Assembly (NCBI GenBank): GCA_041191265.1
Contig: JBEEPE010000235.1
Coordinates: 1-22,940 of the forward strand
Length of the DNA stretch: 22,940 bases
Direction of reading: 5' to 3'
Source: JBEEPE01 sp041191265
GTDB taxonomy: Bacteria > Verrucomicrobiota > Verrucomicrobiia > Chthoniobacterales > Chthoniobacteraceae
Below are positions 15,285 through 22,940 of this stretch, piece after piece. The notes under the pieces were generated by a model. The model was not told the origin of the DNA and made no database searches. It saw only the letters and a program-made list of their open reading frames with translations. Both the position numbers and the translations under genes were made by a program. Numbering within the stretch: the stretch's first letter is position 1; every line of letters begins with the position of its first letter.

Positions 15285-18200
15285 ATGTCCATCCCCCGCT
15301 TGATACCGACGGCTCTCTCCGCCTACCTGCTTCTCCCGTTAGTGCTCCAGAGCGCGACGGCCCCCAACGCCTCGCACGCACCCGTGGACGAACCTGCCAT
15401 TGCGGCGTCTTCCCGCGCGCAAGTTGCGAAGATACCGGATGACGGTGAGCGCATTGCGTTCATTGGCAACGGGCTCGCGGAGCGAGATCTCTTCATCGGA
15501 CGCCTCGAGACGGAGCTCCATCTTCGGTTTCCAACCAAGCGTCTCATTGTTCGAAACATGGGCCGCTCCGGTGATACCCCGGGATTTCGACCGCACCCAG
15601 CGCGTGCCTCCCAATGGGCATTCCCCGGCGCTGCCGAGTTCAACCCAGATCTCAACTCGCACTTCGGGAAAGGTTTTTTTCCGACTCCTGACCAGTGGCT
15701 TACCCACTTGCGCGCAGACACCATCGTTGCCTTTTTCGGATACAACGAATCCTTCGGCGGAGAGAGAGCACTGCCCCGATTCGAAGCTGAACTCGAAGCG
15801 TTCACAAAACACACCCTCTCAAAAGCCTACAACGGCGCAGCCGCGCCCCGTCTTGTTCTCGTGACGCCCACCGCGTTCGAGGACCTATCCTCCAAGCGCG
15901 ATCTTCCAACGGGGCAGGCCGAAAACGCATCACTTCGGCGGTACGCTGAGGCGATTCTTCGGGTGGCGAAAAAGTATAACCTCACCGCAGTTGATCTTTT
16001 TTCGCCCTCGCTAAACCATCTGACGCAGCATGACCGTAAGCCATTTACAATGAATGGTTTTTCACTGACTGACAGCGGCTATCAACAGGTCTCACAATGG
16101 CTCGCGGACGCCATGTTCCCAAACTCTACGCGGTCGCTTGCCGCGCAACCGGAGAAAGTGAAAGAGGCAGTTCTCGAAAAGAACTATTTTTGGATGAACG
16201 ACTTTCATATTGTGAATGGCGTCCACACCCATGGGCAGCGGTACAACCCGTACGGACCGCAAAACTATCAGGACGAGATTTTGAAATCCCGAGAGATGAC
16301 GAGCCTTCGGGACCATCTCATCCACGAGGTGGCGTCTGGAACGCGGCACGACGTGATGGTGGACGACTCTGCGACGCGCTCGCTCCCGCCAGTGCCGACC
16401 AACTTTTCACGCAAGGTCGAGTTTGTGGAGGGCGAGAAAGCCATGGACCAATTCATGATGATGAACGGGTACAAAGCGCAGCTTTTTGCCTCCGAGAAAG
16501 ACTTCCCCGAACTCCGCAATCCTGTGCAGATGTCGTTCGACGCCAAGGGACGGCTTTGGGTTGCGGTGACTCCGACCTACCCGCACTTTCGTCCTGGAGA
16601 CTCGCGACCCGATGACAAAATCCTCATCTTTGAGGACACCGATCATGACGGGCGTGCCGATACCATGAAGGTATTTGCCGACCATCTTCATCTTCCCATT
16701 GGCTTCGAGTTGGCTCCGGAGGGGGTGTATGTTTCGCAGGAGCCAAACCTGTGTCTGCTCGTTGACGAGAATGGGGACGATCGCGCGGATCGGATGGAAA
16801 TCCTCCTTCACGGTTTTGATTCGCACGACACGCATCACGCGATTTCAGCATACAGTGCCGACGCCTCTGGCGCATTTTACCTCTTGGAGGGGCGGTTCTT
16901 GCATAGTCAAGTTGAGACCCCCTATGGACCGCGCCGATGCAACGATGGCGGTGTCTGGCGTTTCAACCCCGCATCCTTCCGGCTCGAAAGGCATTCGCAA
17001 ACCGACATCAACAACCCGTGGGGAATCGCATTTGATCACTGGGAACAGTGCTTCATTTCCGACGCGTCCAGTGGCGACAACTGGTACGGACTCCCGATTG
17101 CGGCCAAGATGCCCTACGGCGTTGAAATCGAGAAGTTTCAGACATTTGTGCCGAAACGCTCCCGCCCCACCTCCGGGTCCGAGTTCGTGTCCTCCCGACA
17201 TTTTCCGGATGAGGTGCAAGGCCACTTCATGACCTGCAACTCCATCGGATTTCTCGGGATCAACTTTTCTTCCGTCACGCAAGATGGGTCAGGGTTTACG
17301 GGAAAGCTTGCGGGCGATTTGCTCGCTTCCAATGACCCGAATTTTCGCCCGGTCGACCTGGAGTTCGCTCCTGACGGGTCGCTGTATTTCATCGACTGGC
17401 ACAATCCACTAATCGGTCACATGCAACACAATGCGCGTGACCCCCAACGCGACCATGACCACGGCCGGATTTATCGGATTACGTACCCTGCTCGGCCGCT
17501 GGTCCAACCCGCGAAGATTGCCGGCGCAACGATTCCTCAGCTTCTCGAGAATCTCAAACTTCCGGAATACCGGACGCGCTATCGGACGCGACGGGAACTG
17601 AGGGGTCGAGCCAAGCACGAAGTGCTCGACGCGATTCGCTCCTGGGTAAATGCGCTCGACTCCTCCGATGCCGCGTACGAGCACCACCTCTGTGAGGCCT
17701 TGTGGGCAACGTGGGCGCAAAACGAGCCAGATGCGGATCTTCTCAATCGCTGCCTCGGGGCGAGGGCGCCGGAGGCGAGGGCCGCAGCAGCCGGTGTTGT
17801 TCGGCTCGGGTACTACCGCATTCCTCAGCACGCGGAGTTACTCCTTCGCGCGGCGTCCGACGATCACCCGCGCGTCCGCCTCGAGGCAATCATCGCCGCA
17901 TCATGGCTGGATAACGCGGACGGCGCCAAAATCCTTCTCGAGGCGCTTCGCAAGCCACTCGACCGTTGGATGGGGCCCGTGACCAAACAGATTGCATCGC
18001 TGACGCTCAAGGACGACTTGGATGCGCTTTCGGCAACGGAACTTCAGCCCGAACACCAAGCGGTTCTTTCCGCTCTCCGAGCAAACACGCTGACATTTCC
18101 CAAACCGGAGACCGCTGCCAATCAGATCGGCAAGGTCGGACCCACTCGAAAGCTCACTGGGGAAGACAATCGAATGTACAACATTGGTAAGGAGGTATTT

Positions 18201-18581
18201 CTAAGGGATGCCCACTGCGCGACGTGCCACCAGCCAAATGGACAGGGCATCGCCAATGTCTACCCCTCGCTTGTCGGTAGTGCATGGCTCAAGGATGATG
18301 AGCGGCTCATCAAGCTCGCTTTGAAAGGCTTATGGGGGCCTATCGAAGTGAATGGACAGAGGTTTGACCCTTCAAAAGGGGTTCCACCGATGACTGGGTT
18401 TGGCGGACTTCTCAACGATATGGAGCTAGCCGCAGTCCTGACGTTTGTCCGGCAGTCTTGGGGAAATGATCTCGAGTTGGTCGACCCCGACACCGTTCGG
18501 AAAGTCAGGGCAGAGACAAAAAGTCGAGCAAACTTCTACATGGCGGACGAGTTGCTCAAAGAGCACCCGTTTGTCCCGTAG
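15285..18581 (+). CDS. Exported SGNH-like / beta-propeller dehydrogenase-like / cytochrome c fusion (PVC type)
   Basis: A 1098-residue secreted fusion protein. The start ATG at 15285 opens on a signal peptide (to about residue 26). Residues about 55-280 resemble an SGNH/GDSL hydrolase, but block I reads FIGNGLAER with no nucleophile Ser and the block V region reads NGFSLTDSGY with no His, so this part is probably non-catalytic. Residues about 385-735 form a propeller-like, membrane-bound-dehydrogenase-type domain (VQMSFDAKGRLWVAV, NNPWGIAFD, PVDLEFAPDGSLYFIDW) with two Asp-rich calcium-type loops (DTDHDGRAD, DENGDDRAD). Residues about 750-930 look like HEAT-type helices. A C-terminal class I cytochrome c has C978-A-T-C981-H982 and likely distal Met M1036 (PPMTGFG). 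It lies 13 bp after gntR and 4 bp before the sialidase gene. The substrate is unknown; periplasmic oxidation with electron transfer to the heme is inferred. Confidence 0.88.
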   Translation: MSIPRLIPTALSAYLLLPLVLQSATAPNASHAPVDEPAIAASSRAQVAKIPDDGERIAFIGNGLAERDLFIGRLETELHLRFPTKRLIVRNMGRSGDTPGFRPHPARASQWAFPGAAEFNPDLNSHFGKGFFPTPDQWLTHLRADTIVAFFGYNESFGGERALPRFEAELEAFTKHTLSKAYNGAAAPRLVLVTPTAFEDLSSKRDLPTGQAENASLRRYAEAILRVAKKYNLTAVDLFSPSLNHLTQHDRKPFTMNGFSLTDSGYQQVSQWLADAMFPNSTRSLAAQPEKVKEAVLEKNYFWMNDFHIVNGVHTHGQRYNPYGPQNYQDEILKSREMTSLRDHLIHEVASGTRHDVMVDDSATRSLPPVPTNFSRKVEFVEGEKAMDQFMMMNGYKAQLFASEKDFPELRNPVQMSFDAKGRLWVAVTPTYPHFRPGDSRPDDKILIFEDTDHDGRADTMKVFADHLHLPIGFELAPEGVYVSQEPNLCLLVDENGDDRADRMEILLHGFDSHDTHHAISAYSADASGAFYLLEGRFLHSQVETPYGPRRCNDGGVWRFNPASFRLERHSQTDINNPWGIAFDHWEQCFISDASSGDNWYGLPIAAKMPYGVEIEKFQTFVPKRSRPTSGSEFVSSRHFPDEVQGHFMTCNSIGFLGINFSSVTQDGSGFTGKLAGDLLASNDPNFRPVDLEFAPDGSLYFIDWHNPLIGHMQHNARDPQRDHDHGRIYRITYPARPLVQPAKIAGATIPQLLENLKLPEYRTRYRTRRELRGRAKHEVLDAIRSWVNALDSSDAAYEHHLCEALWATWAQNEPDADLLNRCLGARAPEARAAAAGVVRLGYYRIPQHAELLLRAASDDHPRVRLEAIIAASWLDNADGAKILLEALRKPLDRWMGPVTKQIASLTLKDDLDALSATELQPEHQAVLSALRANTLTFPKPETAANQIGKVGPTRKLTGEDNRMYNIGKEVFLRDAHCATCHQPNGQGIANVYPSLVGSAWLKDDERLIKLALKGLWGPIEVNGQRFDPSKGVPPMTGFGGLLNDMELAAVLTFVRQSWGNDLELVDPDTVRKVRAETKSRANFYMADELLKEHPFVP

Positions 18582-18585
18582 ATAA

Positions 18586-19932
18586 ATGATGATGAACGTC
18601 GGTTCGAAAAAGCCCCGCTGGGCCCCAATCGCCTGGTGCTGCATCAGGAAAGGGCGCTCAAGGATGTTCGCTCTTCTCCTCGTTACGGGGATCTCCGCAC
18701 TGGACGTGCATGGTGCCCCTGCCGCCAAAAAGCCGACTGCATCGACAGGCGGGTCTAACTCCACTCCGACACAAGCGAAACCTGCGCCGCTTGTTCGCCA
18801 GACCGCGCTTTTCCACGCTGGTTTAAATGGCATTCACTCCTATCGCGTCCCCGGAGTTGTCAAGACGCCGTCCGGCGTCCTTTTCGTGTATTGCGAGGCG
18901 CGGCGTAATAGTGCGGCCGACTGGGGTGAGATCGAAATTCATTCGCGGCGATCTCTCGATGGTGGGGTGACGTGGGAAGCTCCCAGACAAGTGGCGCATT
19001 TAGGAAGGCGACACGAGGGGAATCCAACGAAACGTCGAGGTGGAGAAAGCGAACAAACCGCCCACGGCCCAACGGCGGTTATCACCGCAGACGGTCGGAT
19101 TCAGCTCCTTTACTGTCTGAACTATTCGCGATGCTTTATCACGGAAAGTCCCGATGACGGAGTCTCCTTCTCTGCGCCGCGCGAAATCACCAGCGTCTTC
19201 GACCGATTCCGCCCCGAGATTCCTTGGTCTTCGATTGCTTGCGGTCCCAGCCACGGGATCTGCACCGCTGAGGGAAGACTTCTCGTGCCCGTCTGGCTCG
19301 CTTACGGCAACACGGGAGCGCTCCGTCCGTCCGTCGTTTCGACCATCTTTAGCGACGACAATGGACGAACTTGGAAACACGGAGGCATTGCGATTCCGAA
19401 CGAAGGGAAAGTCCAAAACCCCGCGGAGGCAGCAATCACCCAACTGGCCAACGGATCCATCGCCTTGAACGCTCGATCAGAATCCCGCGTCGGTCGGCGA
19501 ATCACCACCACAAGCCCAGATGGAATCCGAGGGTGGAGCCAAGCACGCTTCGACAACGATCTTGCCGAGCCCATCTGCCAAGGAAGCCTTCTGACGTTGT
19601 CCGACGGACGCCTCGTTTTCGTGAATCCGCGCTGGCTCCGCACTACGGAGTTTGGAGTGGAGATGCCGGGTGCACGTGCAGAGCGCAAAAACCTTACGGT
19701 TCATGTAAGCACCGACGGCGGTCTTTCGTGGGGAGTGAAGAAAACCCTCGAGGAGAACCAATCCGGTTACAGCGACTTGGTTGAAGTGAATGAAAAATCG
19801 GTTGGTGTTGTATATGAACGCGGAAAGCAGATTGCTTTCGCGCAAATCCAAAACGCGTGGTTAGAAACTCCCCCAGATGACACCCCTCCGATTGCGGAAG
19901 ATCAGAAGCCTTCTCCACCAAGGAAACCATGA
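18586..19932 (+). CDS. Exo-alpha-sialidase (BNR-repeat neuraminidase), exported
   Basis: A 448-residue six-bladed-propeller sialidase that should release terminal sialic acid from glycans outside the cytoplasm. All expected active-site residues can be placed: arginine triad R87 (SYRVPGVV), R297 (LNARSESR) and R367 (ERKNLTVHVS); acid/base D112 (AADWGEIEI); nucleophile Y395 (SGYSDLVEV) with partner E281 (NPAEAAI). Asp boxes are SLDGGVTW (from S123), SDDNGRTW and STDGGLSW, plus weaker SPDDGVSF and SPDGIRGW. The N-terminus is long, with a hydrophobic segment at about 27-42, preceded by basic KGRSR, that fits a signal peptide; an internal ATG at 18664 is the alternative start. A Pro-rich tail ends it. 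The gene follows the fusion gene by 4 bp and overlaps the next by ATGA. BNR folds also occur in other glycosidases, but the complete triad favours sialidase. Confidence 0.87.
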   Translation: MMMNVGSKKPRWAPIAWCCIRKGRSRMFALLLVTGISALDVHGAPAAKKPTASTGGSNSTPTQAKPAPLVRQTALFHAGLNGIHSYRVPGVVKTPSGVLFVYCEARRNSAADWGEIEIHSRRSLDGGVTWEAPRQVAHLGRRHEGNPTKRRGGESEQTAHGPTAVITADGRIQLLYCLNYSRCFITESPDDGVSFSAPREITSVFDRFRPEIPWSSIACGPSHGICTAEGRLLVPVWLAYGNTGALRPSVVSTIFSDDNGRTWKHGGIAIPNEGKVQNPAEAAITQLANGSIALNARSESRVGRRITTTSPDGIRGWSQARFDNDLAEPICQGSLLTLSDGRLVFVNPRWLRTTEFGVEMPGARAERKNLTVHVSTDGGLSWGVKKTLEENQSGYSDLVEVNEKSVGVVYERGKQIAFAQIQNAWLETPPDDTPPIAEDQKPSPPRKP

Positions 19933-20504
19933 GTGAAAATCGCCTCTCGACTCAGGGGACACCCGACAAGATTGAAACTCGGCGAATTTCCTATCGCCCG
20001 CCCCGCCTGTTGTGCTTGGTGACCATTATCGCGACCTTTCTTTTGGCTGCGTGCAGCACGACGAAGCGGTACGAGTACAAGTACATTCCCGGAAAGACTG
20101 CGACACTGCATGGACTGCACGCAGCGCCCCCGACAAAAGCACCCGCCGCGGTCCATATGGCCGTTCGCGCGGGTAACCAGATTGCGGGCAGTCCTTATCA
20201 GTGGGGCGGCGGACACTCCCATGCCGCTACCCAAGGCTTTGACTGCTCCGGGAGCGCCTCACACGTGCTGCGGTCCTGCGGACTGCTCCATTCCCCCATC
20301 ACCTCAAAAGATTTTAAGCGCTACGGTAAGTCCGGTCCAGGCCGCTGGATCAGTGTATGGGCTCGCGACGGGCACGTCTTCCTCGTAGTGGCTGGGCTCA
20401 GGTTCGATACCGCAAATACCGGGCACCCGGAGGGCATTCGATGGACCACAAAATCAAGAACTGCAACTAGCGGGTACGTCATTCGTCATCCACCCGGACT
20501 GTGA
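19929..20504 (+). CDS. NlpC/P60-like cysteine peptidase lipoprotein
   Basis: A 191-residue protein with a lipoprotein signal: hydrophobic LLCLVTIIATFLLAAC, lipobox LAAC with C42 as the lipidated residue. The mature part is an NlpC/P60-type papain-like domain. Its catalytic Cys is C106 (GFDCSGSASHVL) and its catalytic His H149 (RDGHVFLVVAGLRFDT). The third polar residue is not obvious. The arrangement YQWGGGH, DCSGS, LHSPITSKDF, GRWISVWARDGHVF and VIRHPPGL matches a widespread C40-like subfamily thought to cut peptidoglycan cross-link peptides. It starts inside the sialidase stop (ATGA overlap) and is one of the few genes here with a Shine-Dalgarno (AAGGA 6 nt upstream). It is probably anchored to a membrane. 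Its link to the sialidase is translational coupling; the functional link is unknown. Confidence 0.88.
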   Translation: MSENRLSTQGTPDKIETRRISYRPPRLLCLVTIIATFLLAACSTTKRYEYKYIPGKTATLHGLHAAPPTKAPAAVHMAVRAGNQIAGSPYQWGGGHSHAATQGFDCSGSASHVLRSCGLLHSPITSKDFKRYGKSGPGRWISVWARDGHVFLVVAGLRFDTANTGHPEGIRWTTKSRTATSGYVIRHPPGL

Positions 20505-20520
20505 CATCCCAAAGGGATGG

Positions 20521-20565
20521 GCTCAGCGCAACAGTACCCTGACACAGTTTGAGCGAATCTTTTTT
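20521..20565 (+). terminator. Putative intrinsic terminator of the gntR-to-nlpC run
   Basis: GCTCA (20521-20525) and AAC (20530-20532) can pair with GTTTGAGC (20547-20554), giving an 8-bp stem with a 4-nt bulge. A six-T run follows after five bases (20560-20565). It lies 16 nt after the stop of the NlpC-like gene. A separate small hairpin, CATCCC-AAA-GGGATG (20505-20519), sits directly after that stop without a T-run. Folded by eye. Confidence 0.4.
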
Positions 20566-20626
20566 GCATCCGCACAAACCTTGGCCTCTGGGTGAACACA
20601 CAACCCGAACGAGTACCCGAGAGAAC

Positions 20627-20664
20627 AAAAAAAGACCTCAGGCTTGATTTTGAGACGTGCCTGT
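20627..20664 (-). terminator. Putative intrinsic terminator of clpX
   Basis: On the minus strand, directly after the clpX stop, AGACAGGC can pair with GCCT-gag-GTCT (two 4-bp stems with a 3-nt bulge), followed at once by seven T residues (20633-20627). This is the expected shape and place for a rho-independent terminator of the clpP-clpX run. Folded by eye. Confidence 0.45.
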
Positions 20665-21993
20665 CTACGCGGCGTCTTTGTCCTGTTTCCGACGAAGGGT
20701 CGGTTGTCGTTTCCCTTCAACAACGGCACGATTGATAGTCACCTCGGCAACATCCTCGCGACTAGGCACATCGTACATCACGTCCAGCATGATTCTCTCG
20801 AGCATCGAGCGAAGAGCGCGGGCGCCTGTGCCCTTTTTTGCCGCATGCTCCGCCATGGCTCTGAGTGCATCTTTCGTAATGTTCAGATTAACCCCCTCCA
20901 TCGCAAGCAGCTTGGTGTACTGCTTCACCATCGCATTCTTGGTATCTGAGAGAATGCATACCATGTCGTCCTCCGTCAGGGGATCGAGTGCTGCGACCAC
21001 AGGCAAACGGCCAACAAACTCAGGGATCATCCCAAAGCTCAGCAAGTCTTCTGGCTCGGTGTGACGCAAGATTTCGCTCTGAGGCACGTCAGCCCCGTCT
21101 TTAACTACCTCAGCCTCGGGAGCGCCAAATCCCATCACATTTCTGCCACGCCGCTTTTCGATGATTTTATCCAAACCCACAAAAGCGCCCCCGCAAATAA
21201 ACAAAATCTTATCGGTACTGACCTGGATGTATTCTTGATGCGGGTGCTTGCGGCCACCCTGCGGCGGCACGTTACATACTGTCCCCTCCAAAATCTTCAA
21301 CAGCGCCTGCTGAACCCCCTCACCACTCACGTCGCGAGTGATTGAAACGTTCTCTGTTTTGCGGCCAATTTTATCAATTTCGTCGATGTAAATGATTCCT
21401 ATTTCAGCCCTTTTAACATCGTACTCCGCAGCCTGCAGCAGACGAAGAATAATGTTCTCCACATCTTCACCGACGTAACCCGCCTCTGTCAGCGTCGTCG
21501 CGTCTGCAATGCAAAATGGAACATCCAGCGCTTTGGCGAGCGTGCGCGCCAAAAGCGTTTTTCCAGACCCCGTAGGCCCAATCAACAGGATGTTGCTTTT
21601 GTCAATTTCCACCTCGTCCAAAGAGACATCCCCACCCGCTGAACCCGCATCAGACACTCCAAAGGAGAGGGCTCCTGTCCCAGCCTTGGACAGGGCCGCG
21701 TTACTCAGAATCCGCTTGTAGTGGTTATGTACCGCCACAGACAAAACCTTTTTGGCCCGATCCTGACCAATCACATGCAAATCGAGGAGTTTGCGAATCT
21801 CTTGCGGTTTAGGCACTCTCAAATCGAGAGAACGCTTCCGCGTATCCTCGCTTAACTCCTTATCCAGAATACCTTTGCAAACCGTAATGCAGCTGTCGCA
21901 GATGTAAACGCCTGGGCCCGCAATCAACTTCCGGACTTCGGAATGACTCTTTCCGCAAAAACTGCACATGGTGAGATTAGATGTTCTGGCCAT
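20665..21993 (-). CDS. clpX: ATP-dependent Clp protease ATP-binding subunit ClpX
   Basis: ClpX is the hexameric AAA+ unfoldase that recognises tagged proteins and feeds them into ClpP. The 442-residue product is complete. The N-terminal zinc-binding domain has C10, C13, C32 and C35. The AAA+ core has Walker A GPTGSGKT (139-146), pore-1 loop GYVG (172-175) and Walker B IIYIDEID (about 200-207), with the RKH pore-2 loop at about 248-250. The ClpP-docking loop reads MGF (in RNVMGFGAPE) where E. coli has IGF, a conservative change. A stretch before Walker A (about 103-132, Gly/Ser/Asp-rich) is longer than in E. coli. The C-terminal small domain has the sensor-2 region GARALRSMLERIMLD. It lies 128 bp downstream of clpP on the same strand, the usual order. 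Confidence 0.97.
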   Translation of the reverse strand: MARTSNLTMCSFCGKSHSEVRKLIAGPGVYICDSCITVCKGILDKELSEDTRKRSLDLRVPKPQEIRKLLDLHVIGQDRAKKVLSVAVHNHYKRILSNAALSKAGTGALSFGVSDAGSAGGDVSLDEVEIDKSNILLIGPTGSGKTLLARTLAKALDVPFCIADATTLTEAGYVGEDVENIILRLLQAAEYDVKRAEIGIIYIDEIDKIGRKTENVSITRDVSGEGVQQALLKILEGTVCNVPPQGGRKHPHQEYIQVSTDKILFICGGAFVGLDKIIEKRRGRNVMGFGAPEAEVVKDGADVPQSEILRHTEPEDLLSFGMIPEFVGRLPVVAALDPLTEDDMVCILSDTKNAMVKQYTKLLAMEGVNLNITKDALRAMAEHAAKKGTGARALRSMLERIMLDVMYDVPSREDVAEVTINRAVVEGKRQPTLRRKQDKDAA

Positions 21994-22111
21994 ACGTGTT
22001 TGGTTGCCGTTCAGGTTAAGGAAGAGGTTTTAAGCTCCTGCAGAAACATAGTGACGGCTGTTTTGAACCGAAAATGGTTAGCGGTGTGAAAGAAGTTTTA
22101 ACCGAAAAGAT

Positions 22112-22130
22112 GCCCGGTCTGTTACTGGGC
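22112..22130 (-). terminator. Weak hairpin overlapping the clpP stop codon
   Basis: On the minus strand, GCCC-A-GT-AACAG-AC-C-GGGC forms a short stem with one mismatch, spanning the clpP stop and followed by ATCTTTT. It could be a leaky terminator that reduces read-through into clpX, or a chance fold; the T-run is only four long. Confidence 0.22.
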
Positions 22131-22859
22131 CTTTGGCTCGTTCTTGGGCTCGGAATCTCCCTCCCCCGTCTTGGGTTTTTCCGCTGAAATGCTCCCTGCA
22201 GGGACGTCCTTGCGGAGTTTAACCACTTCGTCCACCAGACCGTAGTCCTTGGCTTCTTGGGCAGTCATGTAGTAATCGCGATCCGAATCGTGAAGGATCG
22301 CGTCGTCCGACTTGCCCGTGTGATGCGCTAAAATCCTTACCAAGCGACGCTTCAATCGGTACATGAACTCTACAGTCCGCTCTACGTCGCTTGCAGTCCC
22401 TCGTGCTCCCCCGGACACCTGATGAATCATGATATCGGAGTTTGGCAACGCATGACGTTTACCCTTTGTGCCTGCTGCCAACAGAACGGCTCCCATGCTG
22501 CCAGCCATTCCGATGCAGTAGGTGTTCACATCACAGCTCATGAACTGCATGGTGTCGTAAATCGCTAACCCCGCCGTTACAGAGCCTCCAGGAGAGTTGA
22601 TGTAAAAATGGATATCTTTTTTGGGATCTTCCATCTGGAGGAACAACATCTGAGCAATAATCGAGTTGGCCACCGTGTCGTTCACATCGCTGCCAAGGAA
22701 CACAATCCGGTCTTTCAACAATCTCGAGTAAATGTCGTAGGAGCGCTCACCTCGCCCCGTCTGCTCCACCACATAGGGAACATACGTGCTAGAGTGCGGA
22801 ACCGACGGGAACTCTGAACCAACCCCCATTGCTGAACTGAAATCGAACGGTCTGAGCAT
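22122..22859 (-). CDS. clpP: ATP-dependent Clp protease proteolytic subunit ClpP
   Basis: ClpP is the serine protease that forms the double heptameric chamber used by ClpX. The 245-residue product has the full catalytic triad S121 (GMAGSMGAVLL), H146 (IMIHQVSGG) and D195 (DRDYYMTAQEA), with the same spacing (25 and 49) as E. coli ClpP. It is about 40-50 residues longer than typical ClpP: an N-terminal extension of about 25 residues before YVPYVVEQTGRGERSYDIYSRLL, and a hydrophilic, charged C-terminal tail (about 220-245) rich in Glu, Lys, Pro and Gly. The ATG at 22859 gives MLRPFDFSS; an internal ATG at codon 11 is an alternative start. The N-terminal extension may be a propeptide, as in other ClpP proteins. 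The 81 bases upstream, to the window edge, hold no recognised gene. Confidence 0.97.
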   Translation of the reverse strand: MLRPFDFSSAMGVGSEFPSVPHSSTYVPYVVEQTGRGERSYDIYSRLLKDRIVFLGSDVNDTVANSIIAQMLFLQMEDPKKDIHFYINSPGGSVTAGLAIYDTMQFMSCDVNTYCIGMAGSMGAVLLAAGTKGKRHALPNSDIMIHQVSGGARGTASDVERTVEFMYRLKRRLVRILAHHTGKSDDAILHDSDRDYYMTAQEAKDYGLVDEVVKLRKDVPAGSISAEKPKTGEGDSEPKNEPKAQ

Positions 22860-22940
22860 AAATTTGACTTCTCGGTAACTACCACAGAATCGGGGCGCGG
22901 AAACTTTTCAATCACCGGCGCCCACTTGACTACCTGACTA

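Noticed and set aside
22860..22940. Tail of a trigger factor gene upstream of clpP
   Set aside because: Trigger factor often precedes clpP, but none of the three minus-strand frames in these 81 bases gives a recognisable trigger factor C-terminus with a stop.

Overview
The window looks like a bacterial chromosome segment from the PVC superphylum, most likely Verrucomicrobiota. The reasons are a DUF1501 gene paired with a Planctomycete-type cytochrome/DUF1549/DUF1553 gene, a large dehydrogenase-like beta-propeller/cytochrome c fusion of PVC type, moderately high GC by eye, and almost no Shine-Dalgarno sequences in front of the genes. The assignment is inferred from gene families; no rRNA or tRNA gene was seen to confirm it.

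Left part (1-7767, all minus strand). This is a tightly spaced housekeeping run, read right to left: mdh (malate dehydrogenase), miaB (tRNA methylthiotransferase), trpA (tryptophan synthase alpha), malQ (4-alpha-glucanotransferase), gatC and gatA (amidotransferase subunits), then, after a 169-bp gap, an AI-2E/PerM-type membrane protein cut by the left edge. Gaps within the mdh-gatA run are 63 bp or less. trpB and gatB are not in the window. The mdh-miaB gap contains a strong inverted repeat that can fold in two mutually exclusive ways.

Middle (7861-10035). A secreted serine hydrolase of the beta-lactamase/penicillin-binding fold (minus) is divergent from an AEC-family transporter (plus).

Accessory region (10047-20504). 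Two gene groups diverge from a 197-bp intergenic region. Leftwards is a two-gene unit: a Planctomycete cytochrome C/DUF1549/DUF1553 protein with two CxxCH motifs, then a DUF1501 protein with a Tat-like leader. Rightwards is a four-gene run: an FCD-type GntR regulator, an SGNH-like/beta-propeller/cytochrome c fusion, a sialidase with a complete-looking active site, and an NlpC/P60-like lipoprotein overlapping it by ATGA. A perfect 12-bp palindrome matching the FadR/FCD operator pattern lies in the shared region, so the regulator may control itself and perhaps both directions. This group is the best candidate for an undescribed system, plausibly export-side oxidation and hydrolysis of a host or algal glycan; the substrate cannot be read from the sequence.

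Right part (20505-22940). A 160-bp convergent gap with terminator-like hairpins for both directions separates the accessory region from clpX and clpP (both minus, in the order clpP then clpX). The last 81 bases, upstream of clpP, hold nothing recognised. No tRNA, rRNA, CRISPR array, insertion sequence or prophage gene was seen.
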